A stretch of DNA of 64,000 bases, from positions 372,001 through 436,000 of the forward strand of contig CAVRXV010000005.1 in NCBI GenBank assembly GCA_963725255.1, read 5' to 3'. The notes beneath the pieces were generated by a model. That model ran no database searches. It saw nothing but the letters and a program-made list of their open reading frames with translations, and was not told where the DNA came from. The DNA is from JAIEPX01 sp963725255. GTDB lineage: Bacteria > Pseudomonadota > Gammaproteobacteria > JAIEPX01. This document shows, in pieces, positions 34,175 through 42,860 of the stretch (positions are counted from its first letter, which is position 1; every line of letters starts with the position of its first letter). The translations under genes and the position numbers were made by a program.

Positions 34175-35551
34175 CTACCGGTTAGGATTGGTGGATTGGG
34201 AATCAGGAATTGGGAGGCTAGGAATTTTCATCGGCTTCCCGTTTAACAAAAGTTGATTCATTTTGTACACGAAGTTCACTTGATAATTATCACCTTGAGG
34301 AATTAGCCAGCCAGCTAATATCCATCGGTCGATGTTTTCTTTGACGAGAGCAGCGGGCGATGTTTCACTTTTTTGTTGAGCAGTAACCAGCGATTGATAA
34401 CGTGATTCTAGCATCTCTTGAAGCAATTTTGCTGGGAAAACAAAATCCGCTTTCCCCGTTGTGCTGTTTAGTACGCTAAAAAATTGAGTGTGAGGATGCT
34501 CTTGTTTTGAAATGTCTAATGAAGCATTTCCGCTGATGACTCCCCATTTTGTATTTAAATCTACGGAAGATAAATTGAGATTAAGTCCATCGCTTAATAA
34601 GCGCAGTACTAAAGGTGTTAATTCTAATGCTTTGGATGGGAGCGACGCATTTTCCTGATCTAATAAATCCGCTTTTTGACCAAGTTCGCCGAGAGATTCC
34701 AAGTTGAGATTAGAAATTGTAAAAGTTAAATTTTGTTTTCCGTAATCGGCATCGTTAAATTTAAATGAATCAATTTGAGCATTTAGGGTGCTGCTTAAAT
34801 TTTGTGATTTTGTGTGATCAGTTAGTGAAAGCGCGACATTTTGCAATTGAACTTTATCGCCCGCTGATAACATTGCATCGTCAATTTTGATTACGCGATG
34901 GCCTTGCCAAAAATTGAAGGCATTTTTGTCTAGTGAGAAGTCATAGCTCACATTTTTAATAATTTGATGTCCATTTTTTATGGGGATATCGACAGAAGCA
35001 GCGGAGATTTTACCTTGGCTATGCTTGAACCGTTTGGAAAATTTAAATGTTCCGATTAACTTCTCGATATTATATGTTTCGTTGAGAAATCCAGTGGGAT
35101 AGATGAGCGAGGGACATTCGAATTGAAGATCTACGTTTCCATTGTAGTGATAAATAGCGAGGGTGTTGAGTTTTAAATCAGGTTGATTTACTTTTATTTC
35201 GCTTAAGGCGAGAGCCCATGTGAGATATTTTCCAAAAGTGTCAGTGGGATTGCTACTACGATAAATAATCGGGCCATGGTAGAGTTTTTCTTTAAGAACG
35301 AATTGGTAATTATTTTGTAGTGGACTTTCGCTCGTTGTATTTTTCTTCAAAGAGTTTGCCGAGACTTGTAAGGTAGCAGTAGAACTGAACCAGCCGTGCT
35401 GGTAGTCAATGATCTCAACTGTCATGGGGGTTCGTTGATTCACCATGGCCATAAGTCGGTAATATTTTTTCTGGACCCAAAATCCATCAACAACAGGGAG
35501 GCCTAACGCTATAACAGCGAATAGTAAAACAATAATGAGCGCCTTTTTCAC
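34175..35551 (-). CDS. YdgA-family (DUF945) protein
   Basis: 458 residues, GTG start with AGGAGA upstream. A single N-terminal hydrophobic segment (ALIIVLLFAVIALGLPVV) anchors a large periplasmic part that matches the DUF945/YdgA pattern: YHGPIIY early on, repeated beta segments, and ALELTPLVLRLLSDG in the middle. The function of the family is unclear. Followed closely by the SPOR gene. Confidence 0.8.
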   Translation of the reverse strand: MKKALIIVLLFAVIALGLPVVDGFWVQKKYYRLMAMVNQRTPMTVEIIDYQHGWFSSTATLQVSANSLKKNTTSESPLQNNYQFVLKEKLYHGPIIYRSSNPTDTFGKYLTWALALSEIKVNQPDLKLNTLAIYHYNGNVDLQFECPSLIYPTGFLNETYNIEKLIGTFKFSKRFKHSQGKISAASVDIPIKNGHQIIKNVSYDFSLDKNAFNFWQGHRVIKIDDAMLSAGDKVQLQNVALSLTDHTKSQNLSSTLNAQIDSFKFNDADYGKQNLTFTISNLNLESLGELGQKADLLDQENASLPSKALELTPLVLRLLSDGLNLNLSSVDLNTKWGVISGNASLDISKQEHPHTQFFSVLNSTTGKADFVFPAKLLQEMLESRYQSLVTAQQKSETSPAALVKENIDRWILAGWLIPQGDNYQVNFVYKMNQLLLNGKPMKIPSLPIPDSQSTNPNR

Positions 35552-35620
35552 GAACGATTTCTCCTAGCAGTAGATAGCTGTATTATACGTGTGTTGTTAA
35601 ATAATGCTAGCTTGGAATAG

Positions 35621-35728
35621 GGATAGGGGATAGGTGTCAGATCTAAGATCAATACTTTTACTTGTACATTATGTTTTGTGAAGATCATGTGAATGTATTG
35701 ATCTTAGATCTGACACCTATCCCTATCC
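35621..35728. repeat. Family A palindromic repeat, copy 2
   Basis: Arms GATAGGTGTCAGATCTAAGA (left) and its complement at 35696-35728, extended to GGATAGG on both outer sides, with a 30-base less symmetric centre. Its right arm ends two bases before the hemF stop. Confidence 0.88.
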
Positions 35729-35730
35729 TC

Positions 35731-36642
35731 TCAAGCCAGCCAATCTCGAGGTGGTAAAAACTGTTCGTATAATTGTGCTTCTTCACTTCCAGGCTCTGGT
35801 TGCCAGTTATAGCGAAAATGTACGGGTGTTGGTAAGGAAATTAATATTGATTCAGTACGTCCTCCGGATTGCAGTCCGAATAATGTGCCTCTATCGTACA
35901 CTAAATTAAATTCAACATAACGACCCCGTCGGTAACATTGGAATTCTCGCTGGCGTTCGCCGTATGGCGTGTTTTTGCGTCGATTTAAAATCGGTTGATA
36001 GGCAGCGAGAAAATGATCACCCACTTCGCGAATGAAATCAAAACAACGCTCAAATCCCCAGGCATTAAGGTCGTCGAAAAAAAGGCCGCCTATGCCTCGG
36101 GCTTCTTGACGGTGTAATAAATAGAAGTATTTGTCTGCCCATTTTTTGTACTCTGGATAGACTTCCTTGCCAAAAGGGGCGCAGGCTGCATGTGCGTGTT
36201 CATGCCAGAAAGTACAATCTTCTTCAAAACCGTAAAACGGGGTGAGATCAAAACCACCCCCGAACCACCAAACAGGCGCTTCCCCGGCTTTTTCAGCGAC
36301 AAAGAGGCGTAAATTTGCGTGGCACGTCGGGGCATAAGGGTTGCGAGGATGCACGATGGTTGAAAGACCGAGGGCTTGAAAATGTCTTCCGGCCAATTCA
36401 GGGCGATGGGCGCTCGCACTGGGGGGGAGGTTATCGCCAAATACATGAGAGAAGTTGACACCAGCCCGTTCGACGACCGGTCCGTTTTCCATTGCACAGG
36501 TTTTTCCACCCCCGCCTAATGGTCTTTCCCATGTGTCAATTTGGAAGGTCGATTCGCCATCTTCTTGTTTAAGGATTTCGACAAAGCGGTTTTGGAGGGT
36601 GAGTAGGTAGTCTTTGACGGCTTGAATATCGATATTGCTCAT
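35731..36642 (-). CDS. hemF: Oxygen-dependent coproporphyrinogen III oxidase
   Basis: 303 residues. Converts coproporphyrinogen III to protoporphyrinogen IX using O2, so it serves the same haem pathway as hemA. Signature AWFGGGFDLTPFYGFEEDCT-like segment (here VWWFGGGFDLTPFYGFE), the conserved RRGRYVEFNLVYDRGTLFGL and the C-terminal LPPRDWLA are present. Ribosome site AAGGAG. Next to tsaC as in many gammaproteobacteria. Confidence 0.97.
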   Translation of the reverse strand: MSNIDIQAVKDYLLTLQNRFVEILKQEDGESTFQIDTWERPLGGGGKTCAMENGPVVERAGVNFSHVFGDNLPPSASAHRPELAGRHFQALGLSTIVHPRNPYAPTCHANLRLFVAEKAGEAPVWWFGGGFDLTPFYGFEEDCTFWHEHAHAACAPFGKEVYPEYKKWADKYFYLLHRQEARGIGGLFFDDLNAWGFERCFDFIREVGDHFLAAYQPILNRRKNTPYGERQREFQCYRRGRYVEFNLVYDRGTLFGLQSGGRTESILISLPTPVHFRYNWQPEPGSEEAQLYEQFLPPRDWLA

Positions 36643-36731
36643 GATGCGCTCCTTATTTCAGATTATTTACTGACTAGGAGTTTATTATGAATATGCAGTT
36701 TAATAAAGGCCAGCGAGAGCCGCTACTTTTC

Positions 36732-37286
36732 TCAATTTCTTAGGATTTCTCCAGTGAGGACATCTCTGATTGTTGTGGGATTTTCGCTGTCTCCCAGCGG
36801 GCCTTCAAGGATTACCCCGATTCCACTCGGAAAATTACTGAGAACATCTATTATGGTTTTTGCGGGAGACGTGCCTTCCACATTGGCGCTTGTTGATACA
36901 ATCGGACCGCCAAAGGCCTCACAGAGGGTACTCGCCAGTGGATGTCGTGTGACTCTGAGGGCAATGCCATGTTGATCGCCGCGAATCCAGCGTGGTACGG
37001 AATCAGAAGCAGGGAATACCCATGTATAAGGCCCTGGCCAGGTGTTTTGAGCTCGATTCATTGCGGTGTCATCGATAGGGCTGGTCAACGAGGCGACCTG
37101 ATACCAATCATGAGTAATCAAGATTAGCCCCTTAGACACGGCTCGTTTTTTGAGTGATAACAGCTTTTCTACGGCGGATTTATTGAATGGATCACAGCCC
37201 AATCCAAAAACAGCTTCTGTGGGATAAGCGATAACGTCGCCATTTTGTAAAGCGGTTACTGCCTCGTCTATTTTTGTTGAGATCAT
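36732..37286 (-). CDS. tsaC: Threonylcarbamoyl-AMP synthase (Sua5/YrdC type)
   Basis: 184 residues. Makes threonylcarbamoyl-AMP for the t6A37 modification of ANN-reading tRNAs. Motifs: IAYPTEAVFGLGCDP near residue 19, KGLILITHDW, PGPYTWVFPAS, and PIVSTSANVEG near 130. The length fits the single-domain TsaC. It is read toward hemF with a 90-base gap. Confidence 0.94.
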   Translation of the reverse strand: MISTKIDEAVTALQNGDVIAYPTEAVFGLGCDPFNKSAVEKLLSLKKRAVSKGLILITHDWYQVASLTSPIDDTAMNRAQNTWPGPYTWVFPASDSVPRWIRGDQHGIALRVTRHPLASTLCEAFGGPIVSTSANVEGTSPAKTIIDVLSNFPSGIGVILEGPLGDSENPTTIRDVLTGEILRN

Positions 37287-37359
37287 GCCCTGCCTTCCCG
37301 AATTCTGAATTTTTTGCTATAATGTCTAGCTAGATCCGCCGGAATAAAGTGATGTAATC

Positions 37360-38598
37360 ATGCTAAAGCATAACAAAATCTTTATATTGGCACCACTCTT
37401 TTTAGTATTAGTCATAGACACAATGGGGGCGGGGATTATATTTCCTATCCTCAGTCCATTATTCATGACACCCTCAGAGAGTATTTTGCCCCTCGCGACC
37501 AGCGAGAATGTCCGCCAATTATGGTATGGGCTTACCCTAACCTCGTGGGCGCTATTAATGTTTATTGGCGCCCCCTTTTTAGGTGATTTATCCGATCGCA
37601 TCGGTCGAAAAAAAGTATTGGTCATTTGTTTAGCGGGTGATGCGCTGGGTTTTGTTTTATCAGGCATTGGAATTCAAATCGGTTCGTTGTTTTTGGTCAT
37701 CGTTGGTCGCTTAGTGAGCGGATTTTTTTCGGGTAGCCAATCGATTGCGCAAGCTGTGATTGCTGATATCAGTAGTCATCAAGATAAAATTCATAATATG
37801 AGTTGGATTATTTTCGCCAATTGCGTCGGCTTTGTTGTGGGGCCAATAGCGGGTGGATATTTAGCCGATGAAAAAATTATTTCTTGGTTTACGTATAGTA
37901 CGCCTTTTTATGTCGCGGGCGGATTAGCTTTATTAAATGCACTTTTATTGATGATAACGCTCGTTGAAAGTTATAGACCTAAAATTAATGCGCCGATTAA
38001 TTTAATCAGGGGTTTGATGGTTTTTACTGACGCATTTACTAATAAAAAAGTGCGTTGGCATTCAGTCGCATTATTCATAATTGAATTGACGTGGACAATA
38101 TTCTTTGTGTATGTGCCTGTATTTGTGTTGCAAAATTATCATTATAATAATATCGAAATTGCACAATACATGTCTTATATGGGAGTGCTTTTTGCAATAG
38201 CACTGACAGTGGGTATAAAATTATGCACTCGGTTTTTATCTTATACAATGACAGTCAATTTAAATATGATCGCGATGGGAATAGGATTACTATTGATAGT
38301 AACAGAGACATCCGCGAAAGAATTTTGGCTTTATTCTATTCCTGTGGCTGTTGCGTGTAGCATTGCTTACTCTGTATTAATTACGATGTGCTCAAACCGA
38401 GTTTCGCATGATGAGCAAGGATGGGTAATGGGCGTGATTGGTGCAGTGGTCGCTGCAGCGTTTAGTGTGGGTGCAATAGCAGCTTCATTATTGGCCGCGA
38501 TTAATATTTACATGCCTTTTATTTTTTCAGGTATTTTATGCATATTAAGCGTGGTCGTTATGAACTACGCTGAAAAAAATAATACTGATAAGAAATAA
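37360..38598 (+). CDS. MFS drug-efflux-type transporter (copy 1)
   Basis: 412 residues, twelve membrane helices. The loop motif GDLSDRIGRKKV between helices 2 and 3 and the TetA/Bcr-like ordering suggest a proton-driven multidrug or tetracycline-type exporter. It is closely similar over its length to the transporter at 48877-50154 (for example both begin LAPLFLVLVIDTMG). The substrate cannot be inferred. Confidence 0.88.
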   Translation: MLKHNKIFILAPLFLVLVIDTMGAGIIFPILSPLFMTPSESILPLATSENVRQLWYGLTLTSWALLMFIGAPFLGDLSDRIGRKKVLVICLAGDALGFVLSGIGIQIGSLFLVIVGRLVSGFFSGSQSIAQAVIADISSHQDKIHNMSWIIFANCVGFVVGPIAGGYLADEKIISWFTYSTPFYVAGGLALLNALLLMITLVESYRPKINAPINLIRGLMVFTDAFTNKKVRWHSVALFIIELTWTIFFVYVPVFVLQNYHYNNIEIAQYMSYMGVLFAIALTVGIKLCTRFLSYTMTVNLNMIAMGIGLLLIVTETSAKEFWLYSIPVAVACSIAYSVLITMCSNRVSHDEQGWVMGVIGAVVAAAFSVGAIAASLLAAINIYMPFIFSGILCILSVVVMNYAEKNNTDKK

Positions 38599-38683
38599 GC
38601 ATCCCCCGGTTAAGGATTTTGGATTTTTTATTGAGAATCTCCTGTTTATTCGTTACTATTCCTCTCTAATTGGAGAAGCATCA

Positions 38684-39310
38684 ATGTTAAATATAATATG
38701 GCTTGGATTAATTATTTTATCCGTAGTCTTTGGCGTTCTGACAGGAAAAATCCCCGCTGTTGTAGCGTCTGTCACTGAATCAGCAAAATTTGCTTTCGAA
38801 TTGGCTTTGGGGCTCACCGGGATTATGTCATTGTGGCTAGGCATGATGCGTATTGCCGAAGAGGCAGGATTTGTTCGAGCGCTTGCTAGAGTAATTCGTC
38901 CGTTGATGAGACGAATATTTCCTGATGTCCCTGTAGAACATCCGGCCATGGGCGCGATGGTGATGAATATTGCGGCGAATATGTTAGGGCTCGGAAATGC
39001 TGCTACACCGTTCGGATTAAAAGCGATGGCGGAATTAGAAACATTAAATCCACGTCCAGGAGTTGCCACAAATGCGATGTGTACTTTTTTAGCGATTAAT
39101 ACCTCCAGTGTTCAATTAATTCCCACCAGCGCAATTGCATTTTTAGCGGCTGCAGGTGCTGCGCATCCTACTGATATCATTATTACGTCACTTGTTGCGA
39201 CGACATTTTCAACGATGGCGGGAATAATTGCAGTAAAATTTTTAGAAAAAACGCCGATGTATCGTTTACCTGAATTGGAGGTGCCTTATGATGTTCAGCC
39301 AAGTCAGTGA
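38684..39310 (+). CDS. spmA: SpmA-like nucleoside-recognition membrane protein
   Basis: 208 residues, ribosome site GGAGA. The Gate/nucleoside-recognition domain is shown by ITGIMSLWLGMMRIAEEAG-like and NMLGLGNAATPFGLKAM segments. Homologues in Bacillus are spore maturation proteins; in non-sporulating bacteria the role is unknown (a transporter or core-dehydration function is guessed). It overlaps spmB by 23 bases. Confidence 0.9.
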   Translation: MLNIIWLGLIILSVVFGVLTGKIPAVVASVTESAKFAFELALGLTGIMSLWLGMMRIAEEAGFVRALARVIRPLMRRIFPDVPVEHPAMGAMVMNIAANMLGLGNAATPFGLKAMAELETLNPRPGVATNAMCTFLAINTSSVQLIPTSAIAFLAAAGAAHPTDIIITSLVATTFSTMAGIIAVKFLEKTPMYRLPELEVPYDVQPSQ

Positions 39311-39827
39311 AGCTATTTCGAATGGATTATTTCTGCTGATGATTGCAGGAATTCCGCTCATTGCTGCATGCAAAAAAGTGAAAGTATACGAAGTGTTTGT
39401 GGATGGTGCTAAAGATGGTTTTCAATTATCGATAAAAATTATTCCTTATATGGTAGGAATGTTAGTTGCGATCGGAATGTTCAGAGCATCCGGTGGATTT
39501 GATATCATTTTTTCTTCGATAGGATCTTTTTTTGAAAAATTGGGTGTGCCAACAGCAGTTGTACCTTTAGCAATTATGCGGCCTTTTTCTCACAGTGCAT
39601 CGAATGGAGTATTGTTGGATATCATTAAAAATTTCGGTGGTGATGCTCATGTATCTCATTTAGCAGCCACAATGATGGGCAGTACTGAAACGACTTTTTA
39701 TGTCATTGCTGTTTATTTTGGTGTGGTGAGTGTTCGTCGAACCCGGCACGCAGTTCCTGCAGGCCTTATTGCCGATTTTGTTGGGATTGTTGCTTCGATT
39801 ATTGTGTGCCGATTATTATTATCATAA
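39288..39827 (+). CDS. spmB: SpmB-like nucleoside-recognition membrane protein
   Basis: 179 residues, start preceded by GGAGG inside the end of spmA. Several membrane helices and the conserved IMRPFSHSASNGVLLDIIKN and MMGSTETTFYVIAVYFGVV segments of SpmB. The pair probably forms one membrane complex. Its stop lies at the edge of the family A palindrome that follows. Confidence 0.9.
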   Translation: MMFSQVSEAISNGLFLLMIAGIPLIAACKKVKVYEVFVDGAKDGFQLSIKIIPYMVGMLVAIGMFRASGGFDIIFSSIGSFFEKLGVPTAVVPLAIMRPFSHSASNGVLLDIIKNFGGDAHVSHLAATMMGSTETTFYVIAVYFGVVSVRRTRHAVPAGLIADFVGIVASIIVCRLLLS

Positions 39828-39900
39828 AGATAAAGGGGCAGATCTAAGTCTGGTGGGTTCTAACAGGACCCATCACTCTTAGATCTGCCCCTTTATCTTT
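39826..39900. repeat. Family A palindromic repeat, copy 3
   Basis: AAAGATAAAGGGGCAGATCT (left) with its complement ending CCCCTTTATCTTT, and an inner pair TGGGTTC/GACCCA. It fills the whole space between the convergent spmB and 39899-42178 genes, touching both stop codons. With T-rich outer arms it probably ends transcription both ways. Confidence 0.88.
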
Positions 39901-42178
39901 AATGTCGTTTTGAATTATCTATTCCTAAGTCATGCTGCACTGGAATTACAGGAACAAAATGCTGATTATACTTTACTATGCTTATAGTATCAGTGTCTGG
40001 TATTTCGTCTAAAGTGATGGTTTTGGATTTTCCTTCAGGCGTGATCAAATGGTGAGAAACTGTAGTAGACATTTCTTCTTCGGAAGAGATATCATTTTCT
40101 TCATCGAAATCTTCAACATCAACCTCTTTTTCACAGATTTCAATAATATGAAGATTAACACCATATTTTTTGCAAAGTATTACGCCATCAATATTTTGAT
40201 CGCCCGAAATAGGCTGTCCTTGTAGCCCCATATCGTTATTCTGGAATTCGTCGGCAGTGAGCTCAACCGCCATATTATAGGCGGCTAAATCTACTTGATT
40301 ATTGAATTGAGCCTTAAACCACGAGTGATCAGCTGAATTTCCTTTGAATTGACGAACAGTGGTAGCGCACTGATTGCGTAGGGTTTTGATTGAATGTTCT
40401 TCTGTTTGTTGTAATTGATTTAATCCATGTGCAAAAGAAGCATAGAAAGAATCAGCACCAGGACGAGCTTTGCCAAGTTGGAAATTTTCTCCGATGGTTT
40501 GTTGTAAAAAAGCAAGGGTATTATTGTCTGTTGGTGCTGGATCTCTAGGAGATGAATTTGCTGGTACAGATGTGGTACGCGATGAAGTTTCGACAGCACT
40601 GCCTTTTGCAGTAGCTTGTTGTTCTCTGTGGTCAGTTTGAGCTCGAGAAAGATTAACTTTTTTAACTAAATGTTGTGCATCATCTCGTGGGGCAGATGCA
40701 CCCTTACTCGTACTATCTTTTCTGCCTTCTACAGAAGCTTGTTGTTCCGTACTTCGAGCCTCTAAAAGTTTTTTATTAGCAAGCTCTATATCTGCAGAGT
40801 CATCCTCATCGTCACTTTCTGGATCGAAATCATGAGCCCCTGCTGATTTTTTCTGAATTAATACTCTTGTTGCAGATTGCGTTCCATACCAGCTCACATA
40901 CCAATTACTGAATTTGTTAGCGGCGTAGGTCAGAGGGACTCCGATTAAAGCGGCACTAAAACCAACAGTTGCTGCGGAAGTTAATAAAGTTAATGAGACA
41001 TGCAACCCAAGAAAAGCAGAGAGAGTTGAAATAAAGGGGATCAATGAACCGATGATTGATGGTATGAGCGATAATCCGATAGCACTTTGTAGAACACCAA
41101 ACGCTCCAGCGATGAAGGGTAATTGCGCAACCCATCCAAAAGTTGCAACTACTGCAGGAATTAAAGCTGGGAAGAAGGTTGTGATGGCGCCTATAGCAAG
41201 CGAGAGAATAAAAGCCCACGCGATGGCAGTGATCGCAAAGCTGACTAGTGCGCTAGTGTAGCCAATTGTATCAGCGATTGGATCAGCAGGCGGAACTTTG
41301 GGATCATAATTTTCAAGTGCTTCAGCGTTGAATTTTCGAAGTCGATCACTTAATAATTTAACACGGCGGCCTATTGCTAAATGGTTTCGGAAGCTAACCA
41401 GTGGTGTGAGAATAGCCTTCATTATTCGATCGCAAATAATAAGAGGAATTTCGAGAAGTGATGTGAGAGATAGTAAGCCTAGAAAAATTGTTGCAGGTAT
41501 TTTAAGTATTGGACGCCAATCTGAAAATGCTGCCTTGTGTGTTGAAGTCAGGAGAAAGCGAAATATTTCGTGTAAAATGGAACCTACAATGTGCAAAGGA
41601 ATGAAGATAGCAAGTTTTACAATATTCACAAAGAATTTAAAAAGCCCAGTGACCACATTCAACGGGAATATCACAAAAGGTTTTACGGTAAAGAAGGCAA
41701 TCAATTGTACTATTAGTTGTTCTCGTGTGAGACTAAGCCACGGTGATTTCCAGCCACCAAATAAATTTACAACAACGTCTGTAAAGGTTAATTCTGGATT
41801 GAGAGTTCCGTCTTTGGCTTTTACCGCATGAGGTCTGGTAGGAAGACCAAAAAAAGCGAGTAACGTTAACCATCCAAATTGATGGTCTTTATAAACAGGG
41901 CCTTTTTTATTGTTATGATACGTAATTTGCTGTGAGATAGGGTCGTAGCCATCAAAAGGGAATAATCGAGTCAGTGTATATTTAAAGCCAGTTACAAAAT
42001 TATTTATTACATTTTCTAACGAATGATATTGAGGTGGGTATTCTTTATTAAGATCATAATTAAAAAAAGTTCCTAGTGTTGTGCGATTCAATAACCAATC
42101 CTTGAAACCCTGAGAGTAGGGTTCAACTATATAGGTGGTTTCCCGTTTTTTTACGTTCTCTTTTTTGCGCTGTGTCAT
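39899..42178 (-). CDS. Large membrane protein with OTU-like C-terminal domain (Cys replaced by Ser)
   Basis: 759 residues. Residues about 150-430 hold many hydrophobic helices; residues 440-550 are a charged, Ser-rich linker. Residues 553-752 follow the order of an OTU deubiquitinase: the nucleophile loop PGADSFYASFAHGL (573-586), a TLRNQCA helix, the segment GDQNIDGVILCKKYGVNLHI (659-678) matching 'GDxxxlxAla..y.i.I', and a final SIVKYNQHFVPV with H740. In true OTUs the loop reads DGNCLF; here the Cys position is S577, so it may be inactive or divergent. Membrane helices plus a host-type protease fold suggest an effector acting on host membranes. Family placement is inferred by eye. Confidence 0.55.
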   Translation of the reverse strand: MTQRKKENVKKRETTYIVEPYSQGFKDWLLNRTTLGTFFNYDLNKEYPPQYHSLENVINNFVTGFKYTLTRLFPFDGYDPISQQITYHNNKKGPVYKDHQFGWLTLLAFFGLPTRPHAVKAKDGTLNPELTFTDVVVNLFGGWKSPWLSLTREQLIVQLIAFFTVKPFVIFPLNVVTGLFKFFVNIVKLAIFIPLHIVGSILHEIFRFLLTSTHKAAFSDWRPILKIPATIFLGLLSLTSLLEIPLIICDRIMKAILTPLVSFRNHLAIGRRVKLLSDRLRKFNAEALENYDPKVPPADPIADTIGYTSALVSFAITAIAWAFILSLAIGAITTFFPALIPAVVATFGWVAQLPFIAGAFGVLQSAIGLSLIPSIIGSLIPFISTLSAFLGLHVSLTLLTSAATVGFSAALIGVPLTYAANKFSNWYVSWYGTQSATRVLIQKKSAGAHDFDPESDDEDDSADIELANKKLLEARSTEQQASVEGRKDSTSKGASAPRDDAQHLVKKVNLSRAQTDHREQQATAKGSAVETSSRTTSVPANSSPRDPAPTDNNTLAFLQQTIGENFQLGKARPGADSFYASFAHGLNQLQQTEEHSIKTLRNQCATTVRQFKGNSADHSWFKAQFNNQVDLAAYNMAVELTADEFQNNDMGLQGQPISGDQNIDGVILCKKYGVNLHIIEICEKEVDVEDFDEENDISSEEEMSTTVSHHLITPEGKSKTITLDEIPDTDTISIVKYNQHFVPVIPVQHDLGIDNSKRH

Positions 42179-42430
42179 TTTTATCCCCTCGATTTATCAG
42201 ATTATCATGCCAGGATCAGTACTGGATATTGCCTATATGATCTACAGCGAAGCTGTATGGTACTAAATCTCACATATCCAGGTTGGATCATTATATTACT
42301 AATTTTATAGCTATTGGATGATAGTGTCAAGAGGTTATCCTTAAAAAATAGCAAATAATGCAAGGTTATAGGCCGATTAATAGGTAGGCAGCATAAGTCA
42401 GGTTACCGTGCTATACTACCTTATATTACG

Positions 42431-42456
42431 GTTATTCATGCAATATCCAGGGTTAA
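42431..42456 (+). repeat. Family B repeat, copy 1 (right half)
   Basis: GTTATTCATGCAATATCCAG followed by GGTTAA, 20 bases before the start of the small membrane protein. The gap from 42179 to here shows fragments of the same motif (CATATCCAGGTTGGATC at 42268, TGGATATTGCC at 42225) but no gene. Confidence 0.6.
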
Positions 42457-42476
42457 TCACAGAAAAGGAACTTTTT

Positions 42477-42860
42477 ATGTCAATATCACTTCAGTTGGCT
42501 CGAGTATTTTGCATTTATTTTATTACATTGGGTATCAGCATGTTCATCAATCGCAGTTTTTTTAGAGCGGCGACGAAGGAACTAGCCTCTAATAATATTG
42601 CCATGTTGATTGTAGGATCTACCACATTAATGGTCGGTATTACCTTAGTCACATTACATAATATTTGGGTGCACGATTGGCGGGTCTTTATCACATTACT
42701 TTGTTGGTTAGTTTTGTTCAGTGGTATTGTGCGTACTGTATTTCCAACCTTTGTGCAAAATATGGCACGTGCGCTCAGTTTCAAAATCGGGTATTTTCAA
42801 GTTGCAGCGATTGTTTGTCTAGTGTTAGGAATATTTTTTGGTATTCAAGGCTTCCACTAA
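42477..42860 (+). CDS. Small integral membrane protein of unknown function
   Basis: 127 residues from ATG 42477 (ribosome site AAAAGGAA at 42463-42470; the longer frame from 42408 runs through the family B repeat and is rejected). Four hydrophobic segments (for example VFCIYFITLGISMFI and AAIVCLVLGIFFGIQGF). No family recognised. It converges with topA, its stop overlapping the topA stop by a few bases. Confidence 0.7.
   Translation: MSISLQLARVFCIYFITLGISMFINRSFFRAATKELASNNIAMLIVGSTTLMVGITLVTLHNIWVHDWRVFITLLCWLVLFSGIVRTVFPTFVQNMARALSFKIGYFQVAAIVCLVLGIFFGIQGFH

Noticed and set aside
42408..42476. Longer start for the small membrane protein
   Set aside because: The extra codons translate the family B repeat; the ATG at 42477 has the ribosome site.
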